Notes: a model not told the origin generated them from the letters alone. A stretch of 64,000 bases of DNA from Guillardia theta CCMP2712 (GCF_000315625.1 NW_005434630.1:440559-504558); one strand, 5' to 3'. Positions 12,170-25,700 are shown, counted from the first letter of the stretch. Numbers and translations are program-made.

Positions 12170-12819
12170 TACAACCTTTACACTATAGTTCACTCCTTAT
12201 GACAGCCCGGGCTGCCTTGCGGCACATCGCTATGTACACATAGAAGGGGGGGAAACAACGTGGTGCTCTACTAGCCCAGCTGCAGAAGCCTCATTGCTCT
12301 TGGCGGGGGTCTCATGGTTGTTCCTTGGCATGGTTCCTTGGCATGTTGTCAACGCTGTCATGTGTTGAATGGAACCTGTGTGCATGCTCAGCTAAGACTG
12401 CATGTCGAGAACAAACAGCTACACTTTGTCATGCCCCGCGGCCAGGAGCGAACATATGAATTCCATGACGGTGAATCGTAATTCCCCTGTTGAATCGTCA
12501 TTGTGAGAGTGTGCACGTGTCAACGATGCTCTTACCACATGATACGATTGTGATCTTCCCGCTGTCCATTCCATCCCCACCTGAGACATCTGCACTTTGT
12601 CGCCACCTATCCAAACCAATGAACATGAGGCAACGTCTTGAAACGACGCAAGCACCTTGACTTTGCTTCCTCGATCCAAGTTTCGTTGTAGACCGGGTGC
12701 AAACTTGTGTCGTGCCTGCTCCGTCGTCACCATCGCAGAGGCACAGTGAACCAACTGCACACCATCGTTCCGATGTTAACAACCCGTTGTCATCACGAGG
12801 GAGGCTGAATCACTGAGAT
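12170..12819 (-). other. Possible extra 3' exons of the ankyrin gene, or a decayed fragment
   Basis: From about 12230 to 12410 I see nothing. On the minus strand between 12780 and 12419 an open stretch contains pieces that look coded, for example SCSLVWIGGDKVQMSQ and MEFICSLLAAGHDKV followed by a TAG and then LFVLDM, which resembles a beta-propeller strand interrupted by a stop. Another frame has a C2-like HPVYNETW. I cannot find one consistent splice path, so this may be the tail of the upstream ankyrin gene or degenerate sequence. Confidence 0.25.
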
Positions 12820-14195
12820 CAATAACTTTCGACCCAGCATGTCCCTACAGCAACCTTTGAGACGTGTTCCTTACTGTGCTTTCCTCCACAGCCAGAGGAT
12901 CTCCTTCCAAAGCTATGTCCCCTCGGTCCCCTTGAAGAAACTTTCAACCCGCAGAGCAGTCGTATCGAAATTATGCGTACGGTGCAACTTGGGAGAACAA
13001 CAAACAGAGCACCAGCATTCCGACCTCTGTGCAGCAGCCAAGTCACTTGGGAGACAAGGCCTACAACAAGATCGCGAACTCCTATCAGAGCCTTATTGAA
13101 AGCGGTGACATGTCGGAACCACCAGTCTCCGCACTTCTCCTCGCTCGGGTCGTGCGGGAGGTTCATGGCCCGTCCAAGAACCTGCGGTATCAAGTGACTC
13201 GGGAGGAGGGAGCACGAGCACAAAGCTGCCTGGACTACTTCCGTCTGATTCCAGTAGTCAGCCAGCTGCAGGGCTGTCCTCCCCTGCCAGTCAACGCACC
13301 ACTGGCAAGCTCCAAGTTCCAGGAGGGCGAGAACTGCCCTGGGGTGACCATTCGCCGAGGCCCAGTGGAGCGGAGTGAAGCCTGCTCGGTTGGAAGCGTT
13401 CACCTCAGCTCCCTGCGCATGGGAGCGTGAGGGGAACTAGAGGATGTAGCGGGGGGAGGGGTCAAGCGCACCAGCTGAACGAGTTGCTGGATGGCTGGCA
13501 CGTGGCCGCTCCCCGCTGCAAGGTGCAGGGGCGTCTGGAGATCGTTGTCCCTGCACTTAACGTCTGCTCCGAGGTCAGCGAGGAACTTGATGATCTTGGT
13601 GTATCCTCCCTCCGCCGCCCAGTGCATCGCTCCTTTGCCTCCTTGGGTTGGGTCGCTCGAGTTGACATCGGCCCCGTCCGCCACCGCCTCCTTGAGGTCC
13701 AGGATCTGTCCGAACCGAGCAGCCTTGCAGAGGCGGAAGCTCAACCAGGTCCTCTCCCTCTCTATCACCTCGTCATCGAGGCAGAGACAGAGCTGATCCC
13801 AAGTGGTGAACAAGTCCTGCACTGTGGGGCCCGGGTAGATGGACTGTTTTCTCAGCATCCTCAGTCCTAAGATAGAGAGCCGAAGCTTCGGCAGCCTGCT
13901 CGCTACCTCCCTCATCAGCTTCACATCGTCAGGATGGCCGAGGGTGTGAAGTCGCTTCCCCTGGACCCTCTGCAGCTTCGACAACGACCCACCCTTCATC
14001 CTGTTCGCAGCGATCAAATCGCGGTAAAATGTCGGCATGCGAGAGGCGAACAACAGGGAGGAGGAGGAGGACTGACCTCATAGGCCTTGCAGGATGAGTC
14101 TCCTCCATCTCCCCTTCGATCCCCGCGCCCATGGCCGCTATGCACAGCAGCAGCCGGGCGGGGCCCATGGACCCGGGCTTGCGATGGAGGCGCAT
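12820..14195 (-). CDS. Ankyrin-repeat protein with hydrophobic N-terminus
   Basis: Start ATG at 14195; exon 1 is 14195-14077, exon 2 is 14000-13472 and exon 3 begins at 13412, with introns of 76 and 59 bases in matching phase. The N-terminus MGPARLLLCIAAMGAGIEG could be a signal peptide or anchor. After a basic helical region come at least four ankyrin units: AARFGQILDLKEAVADGADV, AMHWAAEGGYTKIIKFLADL, TPLHLAAGSGHVPAIQQLV and FTPLHWASANGHPRAVLALL. Ankyrin repeats mediate protein binding; the partner is unknown. The 3' end is unclear: exons continue to about 13100 (GRAMNLPHDPSEEKCG) and perhaps to 12820 or beyond. The gene diverges from the transporter gene at 14558. Confidence 0.7.
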
Positions 14196-14557
14196 CGGGG
14201 GTAACGTGACTGTGACTCAGGCGGAAGCGAAACCCAGTTGAAAATCTGACGGAAGGGAGGGCGCTAGGACAGACGACGACAGCGGAGGGTCGGCGCGAAG
14301 AGAAGAGCAGGAGGGAAGAGAGGGGGGGCTAGAACGGAGGAGAGGAGAGGAGAGGAGTGCGGGAAGTGGAGGAGGAGCAGGGGGGGAGTGTGGGGGGGAA
14401 GTGAGGCAGGAGGGTTTGTGGTTGGAGGACAAACTGCGTTTCGTGCAAACTTGTTGCAGGTCGGGCTGGGGAAGGAGAGGATCAAGGTGGAGGGAGGGAG
14501 AAAAGGGAGGGAGAGCATCGAGGAGGAAGAGGACTGCCCGTGTGCATGCAGTAGAGC
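14196..14557. other. Divergent intergenic region, purine-rich
   Basis: These 362 bases separate the ankyrin gene (-) and the transporter gene (+). The plus strand is strongly purine-rich (GGAGGAGAGG tracts). ORFs here are low complexity and I support none. It probably holds both promoters. Confidence 0.4.
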
Positions 14558-16546
14558 ATGGATAACCACCTTCTGCACCCTGACAACCATGAGATACATG
14601 ACGAGCCGCAGTCGACGACCAAGACTCTGTCCACTATAGCAGAGAACGCCGGAGAGAACGGAGGACACCATGCGACCCGCCTTAAGTTCTACCACAAGCT
14701 TCAACACATGTCCCTCCTTCCGTTCCTCCCGCACCCCCACCATCGCGTTCCCCCCCACCATCACCTAGCGGTCACGCCATTGCATGATATCTTGAACAAT
14801 GGAGAGCCGTACGTGTGGGTGTCAGAGGCGATGGACCTTGGAGAGGAGAGTCTGCTGGAGTCCAACGACCAGACGGAGCATGAGGAGAAGAAGCAGAGGA
14901 TGAAGCGGATCGGCATTGCGAGGGTCTTCACGATCGTCAACGTCATGCTCGGCTCCTCGCTCCTGGTGGTGCCCTGGGCGTACTCTCGTAGCGGGCTGCT
15001 GCCGGGAGCTGCACTGGTGTGCGGCATAGGCGGCTTCTGCCGATACACTTCGAGCCTCATCCTGCGATGGAGTGAGGGGCACGAGGACTTCTCGGAGATG
15101 TGAGACAAGCGGCTGAGAACCTGTGTGCTTGCTGATCTAGGTGCAGGTGCAAGAGCTACCTGGGGAAGCCGGCATGGCACGTCTGCCTCTCCTCGTCCCT
15201 GGTGGTCCTGGTGGGAGCCCTGCTGGCCTACCACACCATCATGTCGGACTTCTTGTACTCGTTGTCCAAGGCCCTGATCCCCAACAGCGAGTACCAGGGG
15301 AACCTGTTCTACGCGGTTGTTCGCGCCTTGTTCCTTGACCGTAGGTTGTCGCCCCTCCCCATCGCCATGTTTGTGTTCCCCTTTGCAAATTTCCGAGATG
15401 TCTCCACCCTTGCAAGATTCACTTCCTACGGGATCGTCGCGGTCGTCTTCACCTTCTGCTACATCCTCGTCACTTCGTGGGGCGCGTTCATAGCAGCAGT
15501 GGAAGGGGGACAGGGGAACGTCACTTTCACCTTGGAGCAGGACAGTGCAAATCCTGACAACACGCTGATCGTCCCTCTTGCTGGGAGGAACTGGGGGGAC
15601 TTGGCCGGGATCCTGCCAGTCTCCTTCTTCGTCCACAACCTGATCATCCCCATTATGCGCGGCGACGAGCCGATGAAATGGAAGATGATGCAGCACGACG
15701 CTGCGTTCTCTCTGGTAGTGCTGATCTACTCTCTCGTCGGAGCATCGCCAGTGTTCTCGTTCGCCGCTGCCATGCAGACATGCGGAGGACTCAGGAACGA
15801 GACGAGCTGCCACGACATGGTTGGATGTGTCTGGCAGGATTCCCACATCACCGGAGCAGAGTTCTCGAGGAGGCAAGGATTGGAAATCTTCGGCTCTGTT
15901 TGTGTTGAACAGCCCATGTCGCAAAACTTCTTGCGGACTCAACTCCCGCCATGGCCGAACCCTCTCGCCTCGAAGCTTCTCCACACCCTCGTGCAATCGG
16001 CGGTGCGCAGCCAACATTCACTGCCATCAGTGTCCCCGGCTTGACTCCCTTGGCAGGTGCTGATACAGCTTCTCACCATCTTCCCGCTTGTCTGCGCCAT
16101 CGTCAGGGGTCAGTTCTTCGTCTACGTCAGCGGTCTCTTGCCATGGCGCGGAGATCGCGGCGACTAACGAACTTTCAAGGAGTGGAATATCCTGGAAGGG
16201 TCCAGGGGCTCGTCTTCGTAGTCTTCATCATCGGACTCTCTACCTTGGTCTCGTCGAGCTTTCCTGATGCTCCAGGGAAGGCAAGGCAGCAGAGTTGCTA
16301 GATGACGTCATCGTTCACGCTTGTTTTGCAGATCCTCGGCATCGTAGGAGCGATCTCCGGCACTCTCTATGTGTGTGTGCTCCCCATATCTCTACATCTG
16401 GTGCGGATTGACCCCACGGCTCCTGCGTTTGACCATGTCGACAGGTTGCGCTGAACAACACGGGGAATTTGTCAATCACTTCATTCATCATCCATGTCAT
16501 TTTAATCTTGGGAGGAACATTCCTCTTTGTTCAGGGTGTGATTTGA
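14558..16546 (+). CDS. SLC38A9-like amino-acid transporter (AAAP family)
   Basis: Six exons, 14558-15099, 15147-15990, 16057-16132, 16180-16280, 16332-16400 and 16445-16546, sum to 1,734 bases and 577 residues. The hydrophilic N-terminus is followed by TM1 with VFTIVNVMLGSSLLVVPWAY, matching the unwound first helix of AAAP transporters, then about ten more helices (VFPFANFRDVSTLARF, FFVHNLIIPIMRG, ILGIVGAISGTLYVCVL). A luminal loop with an NETSC glycosylation site and cysteines lies near residue 400. Length and TM1 fit SLC38A9 and related lysosomal or vacuolar amino-acid carriers, so sodium- or proton-coupled amino-acid export from an acidic compartment is inferred. The intron at 16281 has a GC donor. 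Exon 2 has tandem acceptors six bases apart (15140 and 15146). It ends 94 bases before the convergent cyclin L gene. Confidence 0.8.
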
Positions 16547-16640
16547 AATCACCAGCCTCATGCGTGTCATGATACGCGCTGTAAAGCCTCGCTGCTGACC
16601 ACCTGGCGACTGTCGGCTCTACTTTTGTGTATCGTTGGGC

Positions 16641-19189
16641 CTAAGGAGGAGGAAGCCCGAACTTCTCTGCTCTTCGGCGAAGTTTCTCCTCCTCCGAACT
16701 CTTTGAGTCTGATAAAGCGGCGCGAGGCTCTCGATTTGACTCTTGCTCGCTGGTTCCCTCGTGGGCTGGAGACCTTACGTCTACTCTATCCCTCGCTTCA
16801 TCCTGTCGTCCTGTCCTGGGATCCTGCGAGGACCCACCTTCTACTCGATCTTGAGAAAACCTTTCCCCTTCCCTCGAGTCGAAGCGCCTTGCCTCATCGC
16901 GCTGCCCCCCGCGGTTCGGCCCTCGCTCTCCGCGAGCTTCTGCTCGGTCAACTGCACGAGGGGATCTAGGGGATCGTCTCATGTCCCTGGGATCCCCCCT
17001 GTAGTCCCGAGGCATGTCTCTTGTATCTCTTCCTTCTCCCCTATAGTCCCGAGGTGATCCCCGTACGTCCCTTCCATCCCTCGGCTCTCCTCGAAGGTCT
17101 CGAGGGCCCCCTCGCGGTTCCCCTCTAACGTCCTGCGGGAACCTGCCAGGGGGTGGCGGCCCTCTCGAATCGCTTCCCTGGGACCAACCCCTCCTCACCT
17201 CGTCTGGGTGCATGCTCGGATAATCCCTCGGATCATGCTCCATCCTCTCCCTCCTGTCCCAATCCTCTCCCTCTCTTGGTCTAGACCAGCCTCCCTGGCC
17301 TCCTTGCTCTGACCTTCCACCGCGGTCTCCCATGGAGCCATCGCCGGTGCCTCTGTCGTCCATGTCTCGGTAGCCGCTTCCCATTCCATTCGGCCCGTTG
17401 CCATCCCGGTGCTGCCGATCTTGCTCAAAGTTGCTTCTCCTCCCTCCTCTTGCCTCGTAATCTGGCCTCCTTCCTCCTCTGTCTACCCATCCCCTGTCTC
17501 TTCCTCTTCCTCGCTTGAAGGGGCCTCGATCTCTCCTGGAAATCAAATCATTCCAACTCAACTTGCCTCATAACTCGCTCTGTCACCTGTCTCTCGGACT
17601 CCTGCTTCTGCTCCTGCTCCTGCTCCACTTTCTGGAACCGGGCGAAATATTGCTAGGTGGGTTTCTCCTGCCAGGAGATCTTGATCGGTTCTTTCGTCTA
17701 TCGCTGTCAGAACAACTTTAGAGAATCACACAACTTTTCATCCATCTAGCTACCGCGATCTTGACCTCGACCTGGACCGATCGGGAGGCCTGTTCCCCTC
17801 CCGTCCGTCCCCTCTGCTGAATCTGTCCACATCCTGTCTCTCCCCCCTGTTCGCGAAGGGACCCGGTGGAGTATCACCTTCTCTGCTTCTGCCCGATACC
17901 AACGTCACTCAAGATCCTTGATGAACAAAGTAATCAACCTTGATCGAGCCTCGAGCTCTCGATCTTTCGAGAGTGACCTATCCTCGGGTTCTGCTGCAAA
18001 GCAACAATCAACTTTCCCCGTGTCCAAGACATGTTTTACCTTCTGAAACCCTTTCTTCTACATCAGAGGCCTGCCCTGTTGCACTGACTGTTGATTCAAT
18101 CTCTGCCTCTCCAAGTATTTGTCCGGAATCCTCCATCTCTGTATTGCCCGCCTCTTCACCGTTTGCTTGTGAAGTCTGATTCTTGTCTGCTTGATTCGTG
18201 TCTGCTTTCAAGGTATGCACATTGATGTATTTCGCTTTGGGCAACTTGTAAAGCGCAAGCAGTGTGGTGGCCACATCGATAACCTACGATCAAATGCCAA
18301 TGAGATCCAGCCAAGGAAAAATATGCTCTCTACCTGCTCCTTCTCTGCGTCAAAAAGATTCCACCAAGGCGGATCCTCAGGCAAATTTATCCCCAGATCC
18401 CTGTAATTCTTTGTTGGCTTTGCAAGAACATCGCTCAAAAAATTCTCACCTGCTTGCGAGGAAAATGGCCCCACAAGCAAGCACATATGCAGGATATTTC
18501 AAGCAAATGATTGACCGGTAGGCATCATTGGCATAGTTCCAAGATCTCTGTGGGAGCTCGGGGTATTGGGGCGGAATCTGTCCAAACAGAACCCTGATGT
18601 AGTACAACACGAACTTGTGCGCATGTTCGGCATGGATGATACTGCGAGTAAAGTCAGTTAACTGTCAAGATTTACAGATGCCCGAGACACAAACAAACAC
18701 TTACAATCCGAGTTCTCTCAGGATAGCCGATTCGGCATTGAAAAGCTCCTCCCTCAGGCTGACAAATCTTGTTGTCCCAGTAGCCAACGGCTCAATACGC
18801 TTGCCCAAATGATTCATGGCGCTTGCATGAAAGACATTCAAGATGTCCTGGGTCTTCCTGGGCTGCTCTTCGATCTTGGACCCCAGGAACAGTGCAGCCT
18901 TTGCGACTGAACGCACATCGCATTTCACCATCGACTCCCGAAAGAAGAATCGATGGAAAATAATCTGGCCCGTCACGATTGCCGTCTGATGCATTTTGAG
19001 AAGGATGCCGGCTTCTTGAATGAGCTCGCATCCGTAAAGCCTCAGCAAAATTTCTGTCCGCTCGTCCACTCCATCCTTGTGGCTGGGAGTGTTGGTCAGA
19101 AGAGATGGATTACGAGTGAAAATGGTGATGTCATCGACGGGAATCAGAGATTCGTCAGCCACTCCTTCCGTCATGCCTGTTCCGTCCAT
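16641..19189 (-). CDS. CCNL: Cyclin L homologue with arginine/serine-rich tail
   Basis: Start ATG at 19189, stop at 16641-16643, eight or more exons. The first exon holds the first cyclin box: PSHKDGVDERTEILLRLYG, ELIQEAGILLKMHQTAIVTG, FHRFFFRESMVKCDVRSVA and FLGSKIEEQPRKTQDI. The second box follows (SWNYANDAYRSIICLKYPAY, DLGINLPEDPPWWNLFDAEK). This order and wording match cyclin L, the partner of CDK11 in transcription and splicing control. After about residue 330 an acidic linker leads to an RS domain (RSRSRSRSR, SRSRSRSPRDR) and a long RGG/RD-rich tail with many PRDYRG-type repeats. In animals the RS domain places cyclin L in splicing speckles; nuclear location is inferred. The tail repeats may vary in length between strains. 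Confidence 0.88.
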
Positions 19190-19774
19190 TCCTCCGATGT
19201 TTCAGACCTCTCAGTACCAGTTGACCATCTGCACAGAAACAAAGTTCAAAACAGAAAGAAATCTTTGGGGTGATTGATTCCCGACCCATTTTGCTCTCAA
19301 TAAAAGCTGTGATATCTCCATCGTCTTTTCCTGCTTTCTTCCTACCTATTCCTTTCCAAATCTTTCTCGTTGAACCACCGACCATCTTCTACCTACGCTC
19401 TACCTTGGCTAACTCCCAATGATCTACCGCCATCACGTTTCTCTCCCAACACTCCTCTTTGATTCTCTTCTTGTCCTCAGTCGTCTCATTCCCCTCCCGT
19501 TGTTTCCTTCCTGTCAGTCTGCTGGCTGCCTTCTGCCTCCCGCCATCTTACGCTCTCTTCCCATCCCTCTCCGCCCCCGGCATTGCCTTGCCGCTTTCTC
19601 GAGAGGATCCCTTTTCCTGGGTACTGGAAATGAGAGGGGTAGGGGTACTTGGACTACCGGTTATTTGTGATCAATTTTGTGGGAAAATGTAGGTGAGGGT
19701 GAAAGCATCTGGGATAAGATGAGACAGCTTTTAAATATTAGTCAAAATACAAATCCAAAGACAGCAAAAATGGA
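19190..19774. other. Divergent intergenic region
   Basis: These 585 bases lie between cyclin L (-) and the BEACH gene (+). They are pyrimidine-rich on the plus strand (19430-19620), with an AT-rich patch at 19725-19770 just before the next possible start. No supported ORF is present. Confidence 0.4.
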
Positions 19775-22700
19775 ATGCAATCCAAATTTGCTGCCTTGTA
19801 TTACTCGGAGGCGGACCCAGTGGAGCGCAGGAATCGGGGAGAAGTCGTAAGGGGAAAAGGGAAGATGCAGGGGAAGATGGGGAAGGTAGGATGGCGGGAC
19901 AGGCGACACAGGGAAGGGAGCAAGAGACTGCTCAGCAATAGGAGGAGGAGGTTGATAGTGGAGGATAGTTGTTGAGTGGAGCAGTCTGCAGGAACGAGGA
20001 AAGGTGTGCCAGGGCTGCGATCGATACCATGCCCAAGAGCGAAGTTTTGCAACTCGTGAAGGCCGTAGTCGATCCTGAGAAAGGCCCAGAGGAGAGGCAG
20101 AATGCCTTTGAAGCGCTCGCAGCCATGATCAGGGCGGGACCGGATGTGGCGATCTCCTTGAGCGACCCCTTCTCCGCCAATGACGACGTATTTGAGTCCT
20201 TCTTAGGATTGATCTCTTCCTCTGGCCCAGCAGAATCTGAAAGTTTGCTAAGCATACTGAAGATGATGGTTGGCGAGATCGGAATGAGCATGCCTCACTT
20301 CAGAAAGACGCTGCTGCTGGCGTTCTGTGAACAAGGGTGGTCAGCAAAGGCCGTCCAGATCCTGCAGATGAAGCTGTCGCTGCTAAACATAGGGGACGCT
20401 CTCCAACCGACTTCTTCCTTCTTCTGGCTGGAAGGAAGTCACGCGGGAATCTATCTTGGAGGGAACTCAGATTGGTTTCTGAATGAGGGCTACACCTTTG
20501 AAGCCAAAGTGTGGAAAGAGAACTGCCCGGAAAACGCGAACACAACCCTGTTTGCTGTTCTGAGCAGCGAGGACTATCATGGAAGGGAGTCGTTCCTGAT
20601 CAGGGTCCACCTCAAATCCTCGAGGGTGAAGATCACAATCGGGGACAAAGCTGCGGCGCTGGAGTTCGACTCTGGGCTGGCATTGCCGTCGTGCGAGTGA
20701 GAACGCTTTCCTTGTAGTCCTGAGGTGAAGGAGGGCTGACGATGGTACAGGTGGTGTAACATAACCGTCTCTCACTACCATGACAAGAGGATCATGAAGC
20801 CAAGTCAGCTTATTGTCGCCGTCAACAACGAGGAGGCCAGGACGGCGGTCAGGTGCGAGCGAGAACGACTCGCATGCTAGCCCCTCCTCTCATGCCTACT
20901 GCAGATATCCGTCTGCCATGGGAAGAATCCGTGCTTACTTCGGCTGCTCGGGGTATCAATCAGCTCTACAGGGATCTGGCTCCTTCAGGGGCCTGGCAAG
21001 AGATGTTCGCTTCTGGGCAAGGGCGTTCTCGGCTGAAGAGGTCAAGAGGGCACGAGGAGGAGACTCGAGCCGGGAGCAACTCGCGCATCCTCTCTTTGCT
21101 GCCTCTGCAGGCTCCCTCCCCTTCTTGTCTGAGTCGATGGAGAAGTGCTCCGAGCTGCCGGAGCTCGACAGCAACTCGAGGTGCCTTGGGGAGGTGACGG
21201 TGCTGAACAACTACCATGCTGTTGAGGCACTGGAGAACCTGGGTGGGATGAAGGTACTCCTCCTTCTCCTCCTCGCCTCTTTCAGGATCCCGAATCCTAC
21301 TGGAAAGGCCGAAACTCTTGCTTGTACTGTCTTGGACCTCATGCACAACTTCCTGCTGCTGACGGACTCGCTTCCGACTGCGGTGTCCGAGGGAGGGGAG
21401 GGCTGCGAATGGCTGGTGCTGGTCTCCGGCTTCTCCAACGTCCTCTTCGAACTACCGTTGGAATGTCGGACGAGGGAAGTCATGGAGAGAGTCTGTAAGA
21501 TCACCAGAAGCATGTGGGAACGCAGCAAACCAAGCTCTACTCCCCCTCCCTCCGCTCAAGGCAGCGGACAGGCAGATGTCAACTTGGCACAGCACTTTGT
21601 CAAAGTCTGTCTGCTCAACGGCCGGGAGTGGAGCTCGTGCTATCAGGAGGGGTTCTCGGGCTGCTTGTTGGAGCATGCGGTGGGATGGTCGAGGAGCGAT
21701 CCGCAGCTGCTCCTGCATACCGATGACCTGGCAGGGATTCTACTGCGGCTGTCGTCTTGGCATGCATGCAAGGAGGCACACGCTAACGACTGTCCCCTGT
21801 GCGTGCAAATGGCGGAATGCTGCTGCAACCTCCTAGTGCACAGCAGCGAGATCAAAGCCCAGCTCGATTCCCTCAAGATTTTGTTGGTGGGGAGGATGAA
21901 TACTGCCCACACATGTAAGGTTGCGCTGCTGACATTCATGAGATATCTGGAACATTACAACTCGTCAAGGCAGGGAAGTCTTCGATTTCCATCTTGTCCT
22001 GCAGACCTTGCAACTATCTCCATCTTCATCATGAAGGACAGGAGGAGTTTCGACAAGATTTTCGCTACCGCCCTGCGTGTCCTTGCTTTGCACCTTATAT
22101 CGTCATCTGACGAGGTCAAGAGGGACTTTGAATCCTCTGGAGGGTACAAGACGCTGCAGATGAGTCTGTGCTCAAGAGAGCTTGACGGCGAGCAGCAAGA
22201 CGTCTGTGTTCGTTGTCTGCTGATCATGGTCGTCGAGGAAGAGGTGGACGTGAAGCAAGACCTCAAAGGTGAGGTCCGCAACACCCGGGCGCTGGAAGTC
22301 CTGCTGGCTTTCTTGGAGGTCTGCTGTAACAGAGTGAGGAAGGCAGCAGTGAATGATGTTGCAACTCTGCTGCGGACATCGGCGAACAGCTGCAAGAGGA
22401 TCCTCGAGATCCCTTCCTGGCCCGATCGCTTCCTCACCTTAATCCATGGCATAGGAGAAGAGGAGGGCAAGAACGCTGGAGAGGATCTGTTTCCCTCCGT
22501 TGACCTCCTCTTCTCGCGCATCATCTCGAGCATGGCTGGGACGGAGGAAGGAAATTCAGCGATGCAGGAGATTTTCTTTGCCTTCGGACGATACCGAGGA
22601 AGTGTGCAGGCGATGGAGGGGACGGACTTCGAGTTGAGCATCAAGAAGAGGTGAGAGGGGCCGAGGCGGGAAGGAAAATAGACAGACAGACAGAGTAGGA

Positions 22701-25700
22701 AAGCAGGGAGGGAGATAAGGAAGAGGAGAAACGAAGGGAGGCTGAGAGGGAAAGGGGGAAGGAAGATGGGAGAGTAAGGTCACTGTTTGAATGATTTTTC
22801 TTGCAGCGCATGGCGGATACTGGATGTCATTGTTGATCGTGTGAAGGAGGAGGAAGCTCGAACCTCGGCGGTCATTGCAGGAGGAGTGGTTGTCTGCTTG
22901 TACTGCAACATCTTCCTTCACTTCACCGAGGAGAACCGGGTGGGATCGAGGGGAGACGCCGAGCAGAGCTTTTCCTCCTCCCCCTCCCATCCCTGGCGAG
23001 AGATCTGCCTGTCTCAGTTCGAGGAGGTGCAGAAGAGGCATGACAGGGCTGGAACCATGTTGCTGAACAAGCTCCTCCCGGTCATGAAGAAGCTACTGGA
23101 CGACCTAGAGCGCAAAGACAGTTTGCAAGCTTCAGTCTTCTGCATGTCGGGAGGACTGGAGTCGTCCTCTCCTCTCATGCGGCCATCACGTTGGTTGTTC
23201 TGCTTGTTCTCGCTCACCCTGTCGATGGTGCTGCATGAAGTCAGAGAAGCGCTCGAGGAGGACGTTCCTCCGCACCTGCTGGCAAGACTGCAGGACCACC
23301 TGGCCGTCCTAGAACTGAGCTGCCGCTTAAAATCCGACTCCAACGACGGCAGCTTGTTTGCTACTGCTGCGGTGGTTGCCATGCATGAATGCTGCAAGAC
23401 TGCTGCAAAAAAACTCTCCAACGAGGATGGAGAACGAGGAGGGGGAGGAGGAGGAGGAGGAGAGAGTGGAGAAAACTTGAAACGCCTTATCCGATTGCTA
23501 GCAGCTCGCGCGATCTCTTTCTGCCAACTGGTTGACCAGCCGATGATCTACAACTTGTTTGCGGGTTTCACTCACAGGGCAGCTGTGGAGCAGAGAGTTC
23601 AGAAGGTGGAGAAGGAGGGAGGGCTGGAGGTTCTACACGCTCCGCTGGAGGGAGGGCTTGCTGCTTTCTCGGAATACTATGGGGGTGAGGAGGAAGAGGA
23701 TCCGATGGTGAGAAGAGAGGAGGTAGGGAAGAGTTTGGCCGCTCTAGCCGACGATTCTCAGCAGGATCGAAAGGAGGAGGCGCAAGATGACAAGGAGGGG
23801 AGGGGACTACAGCAGAGTGCAGCGGACCGAGGGGGTGAAGTTCAGAGGGAAGGAGAGAGTAAGGAGGGGGGAGAGGAGGACAACCCCCTTGCAGCGTTTG
23901 AAAGCGTAAAATGGTCTCTTCCCGAAGTTGCAGGGCACGTCAGATCGAGCGAGCAGCTGCTGCATCGGATGTCAGCGAACTGGAGGGTGATGTGGAACGA
24001 GAAGATCGTTGAGGGCGAGAGAAGCGCGGGGGACGAGGCGGTTGATGCGAGTATGGCCAACCACCTCAAGAGCTCGTTCGAGCTCATGAGGGGGAGGTGC
24101 TCGAAGACAGAGAGCATTAGGGTCGAGAGGACCGCACAGGAGGTGGAGGAGCTGAGGATTAAGACCTCCTGCCATATGAGCGCGGTCGTCAACATGGTGG
24201 AGCCGATCTTCTGCCAGGCAGGGGACGTCTTCAGCCAGCTCTGCATCGAGCACGGCATCTTCAACAAGAACGCTCTGCACTTGTCAAGGCTGTGCCTGGA
24301 CTTCAAAGAGAACTCCAGGAGGCAGCGATACATCCTGAGGCGCAACGATGAGTTTGTTGAGTACAAGAGGAGGGACGTGGCAAAGCTCGAAAAGATGGAG
24401 AAGAGATCTGTTCCGACCATCTTGAAAGAGACTGTTGCCAAGATCATCTCACTGACTCGGGAAAGGAAGGGGGCGGAAGGGTATGAGAGCACCGAGGAGT
24501 TCGACAGTGGGGACGAGCAGCAGAACGAGCAGGTTCAGTTCGACGATGACGAATGGACGGACGTGGCGTTGCAGGGGGGGGAGGCAGGAGAAGAGGGGGA
24601 GAGTGTCAAGGTCGATAGGGACCTCAACCTGCTTCTCCTCGAATGCTGTGCGCGCATGATCACTGTCAGCGGCATCTGCCACGGCACCTTCTCCCTCTAC
24701 AGCTCTTCCATCGTGTTCAAGCCGGACTCCTCGCGAACCCTGTCAAACCTGACCATGAGGGACGATGAGGCGTCGCTCAAGAGCATGATGCAGAGAGCGT
24801 ACTGCTGGGACCTGTCGGACCTCACGGAGCTGCAGAGCAGGAGGTACATGCACCGCACATCGGCGCTCGAGCTGTTCTTCATGCATCAGCCCCCTGTCCT
24901 CCTGGACTTCAGCCACGTCGAGCTCTCAGGAGAAGGAGGGGAGGAGGCGAAGTGCGGAGGAGGAGATCGCTATGTTAACCAGGCAAAGAAGGTCTACAAG
25001 GAGATCCTGAAGCAGCGGAAGAAGACTTCTCTCCGCAGGAGCTTCTTCCGCAACCCCAGGAGAGCGCTGCTCAAGTACAAGCTGCAGGAGATGTGGATCG
25101 ATCGTCGCCTATCCAACTTTGAGTACCTCATGCTCCTCAACTCCTTTGCTGGGAGGTCGCACAACGACCTGACCCAGTACCCTGTCTTTCCTTGGATCCT
25201 GCAAGACCACACCTCCAATGAGCTCGACCTTACGCAAGCCGCGTCCTTCCGTGACCTCTCGAAGCCCATCGGAGCTCAGCACGAGCAGCAGGTGGCGAAG
25301 CTCCAGGAGAGGTTTGAGGGGATGCAGGATGTGGAGCAGCAGCCCTTTCACTATGGCACACACTACTCGACCCCGGGTAATTTAACTCCCCGCTCCTCCC
25401 CCTATTCTCCTCCTTATCCTCCTCCTCTTTTTCCCTACAGTCTCTTCCTACGTCATCGTTGCTCTACCTCAATAATCCCACTCTCCTCTTTCTGCACGCC
25501 CCAAGTCCTTTCATCCTTGTCCTCTGACTTAGGCTGTCTCCACGTCTTGGCATCTTTCCTCTCACACACATTCGCAACTACTCCTACACAATATTCGCTC
25601 CCTCCCTTCTTCCTTTCATTTCTCCAATCTCCATCCTCCAACGCGCCTCTAACGAATCCCTTCTCCATCCCCCCCGCTGCTCCTCTTCTTCCTTCCTGAC

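Noticed and set aside
14761-16017. 418-residue minus-strand ORF
   Set aside because: It lies antisense to the SLC38-type transporter, whose helices and exon phases are clear. The antisense product is His/Arg/Glu-rich without any domain.
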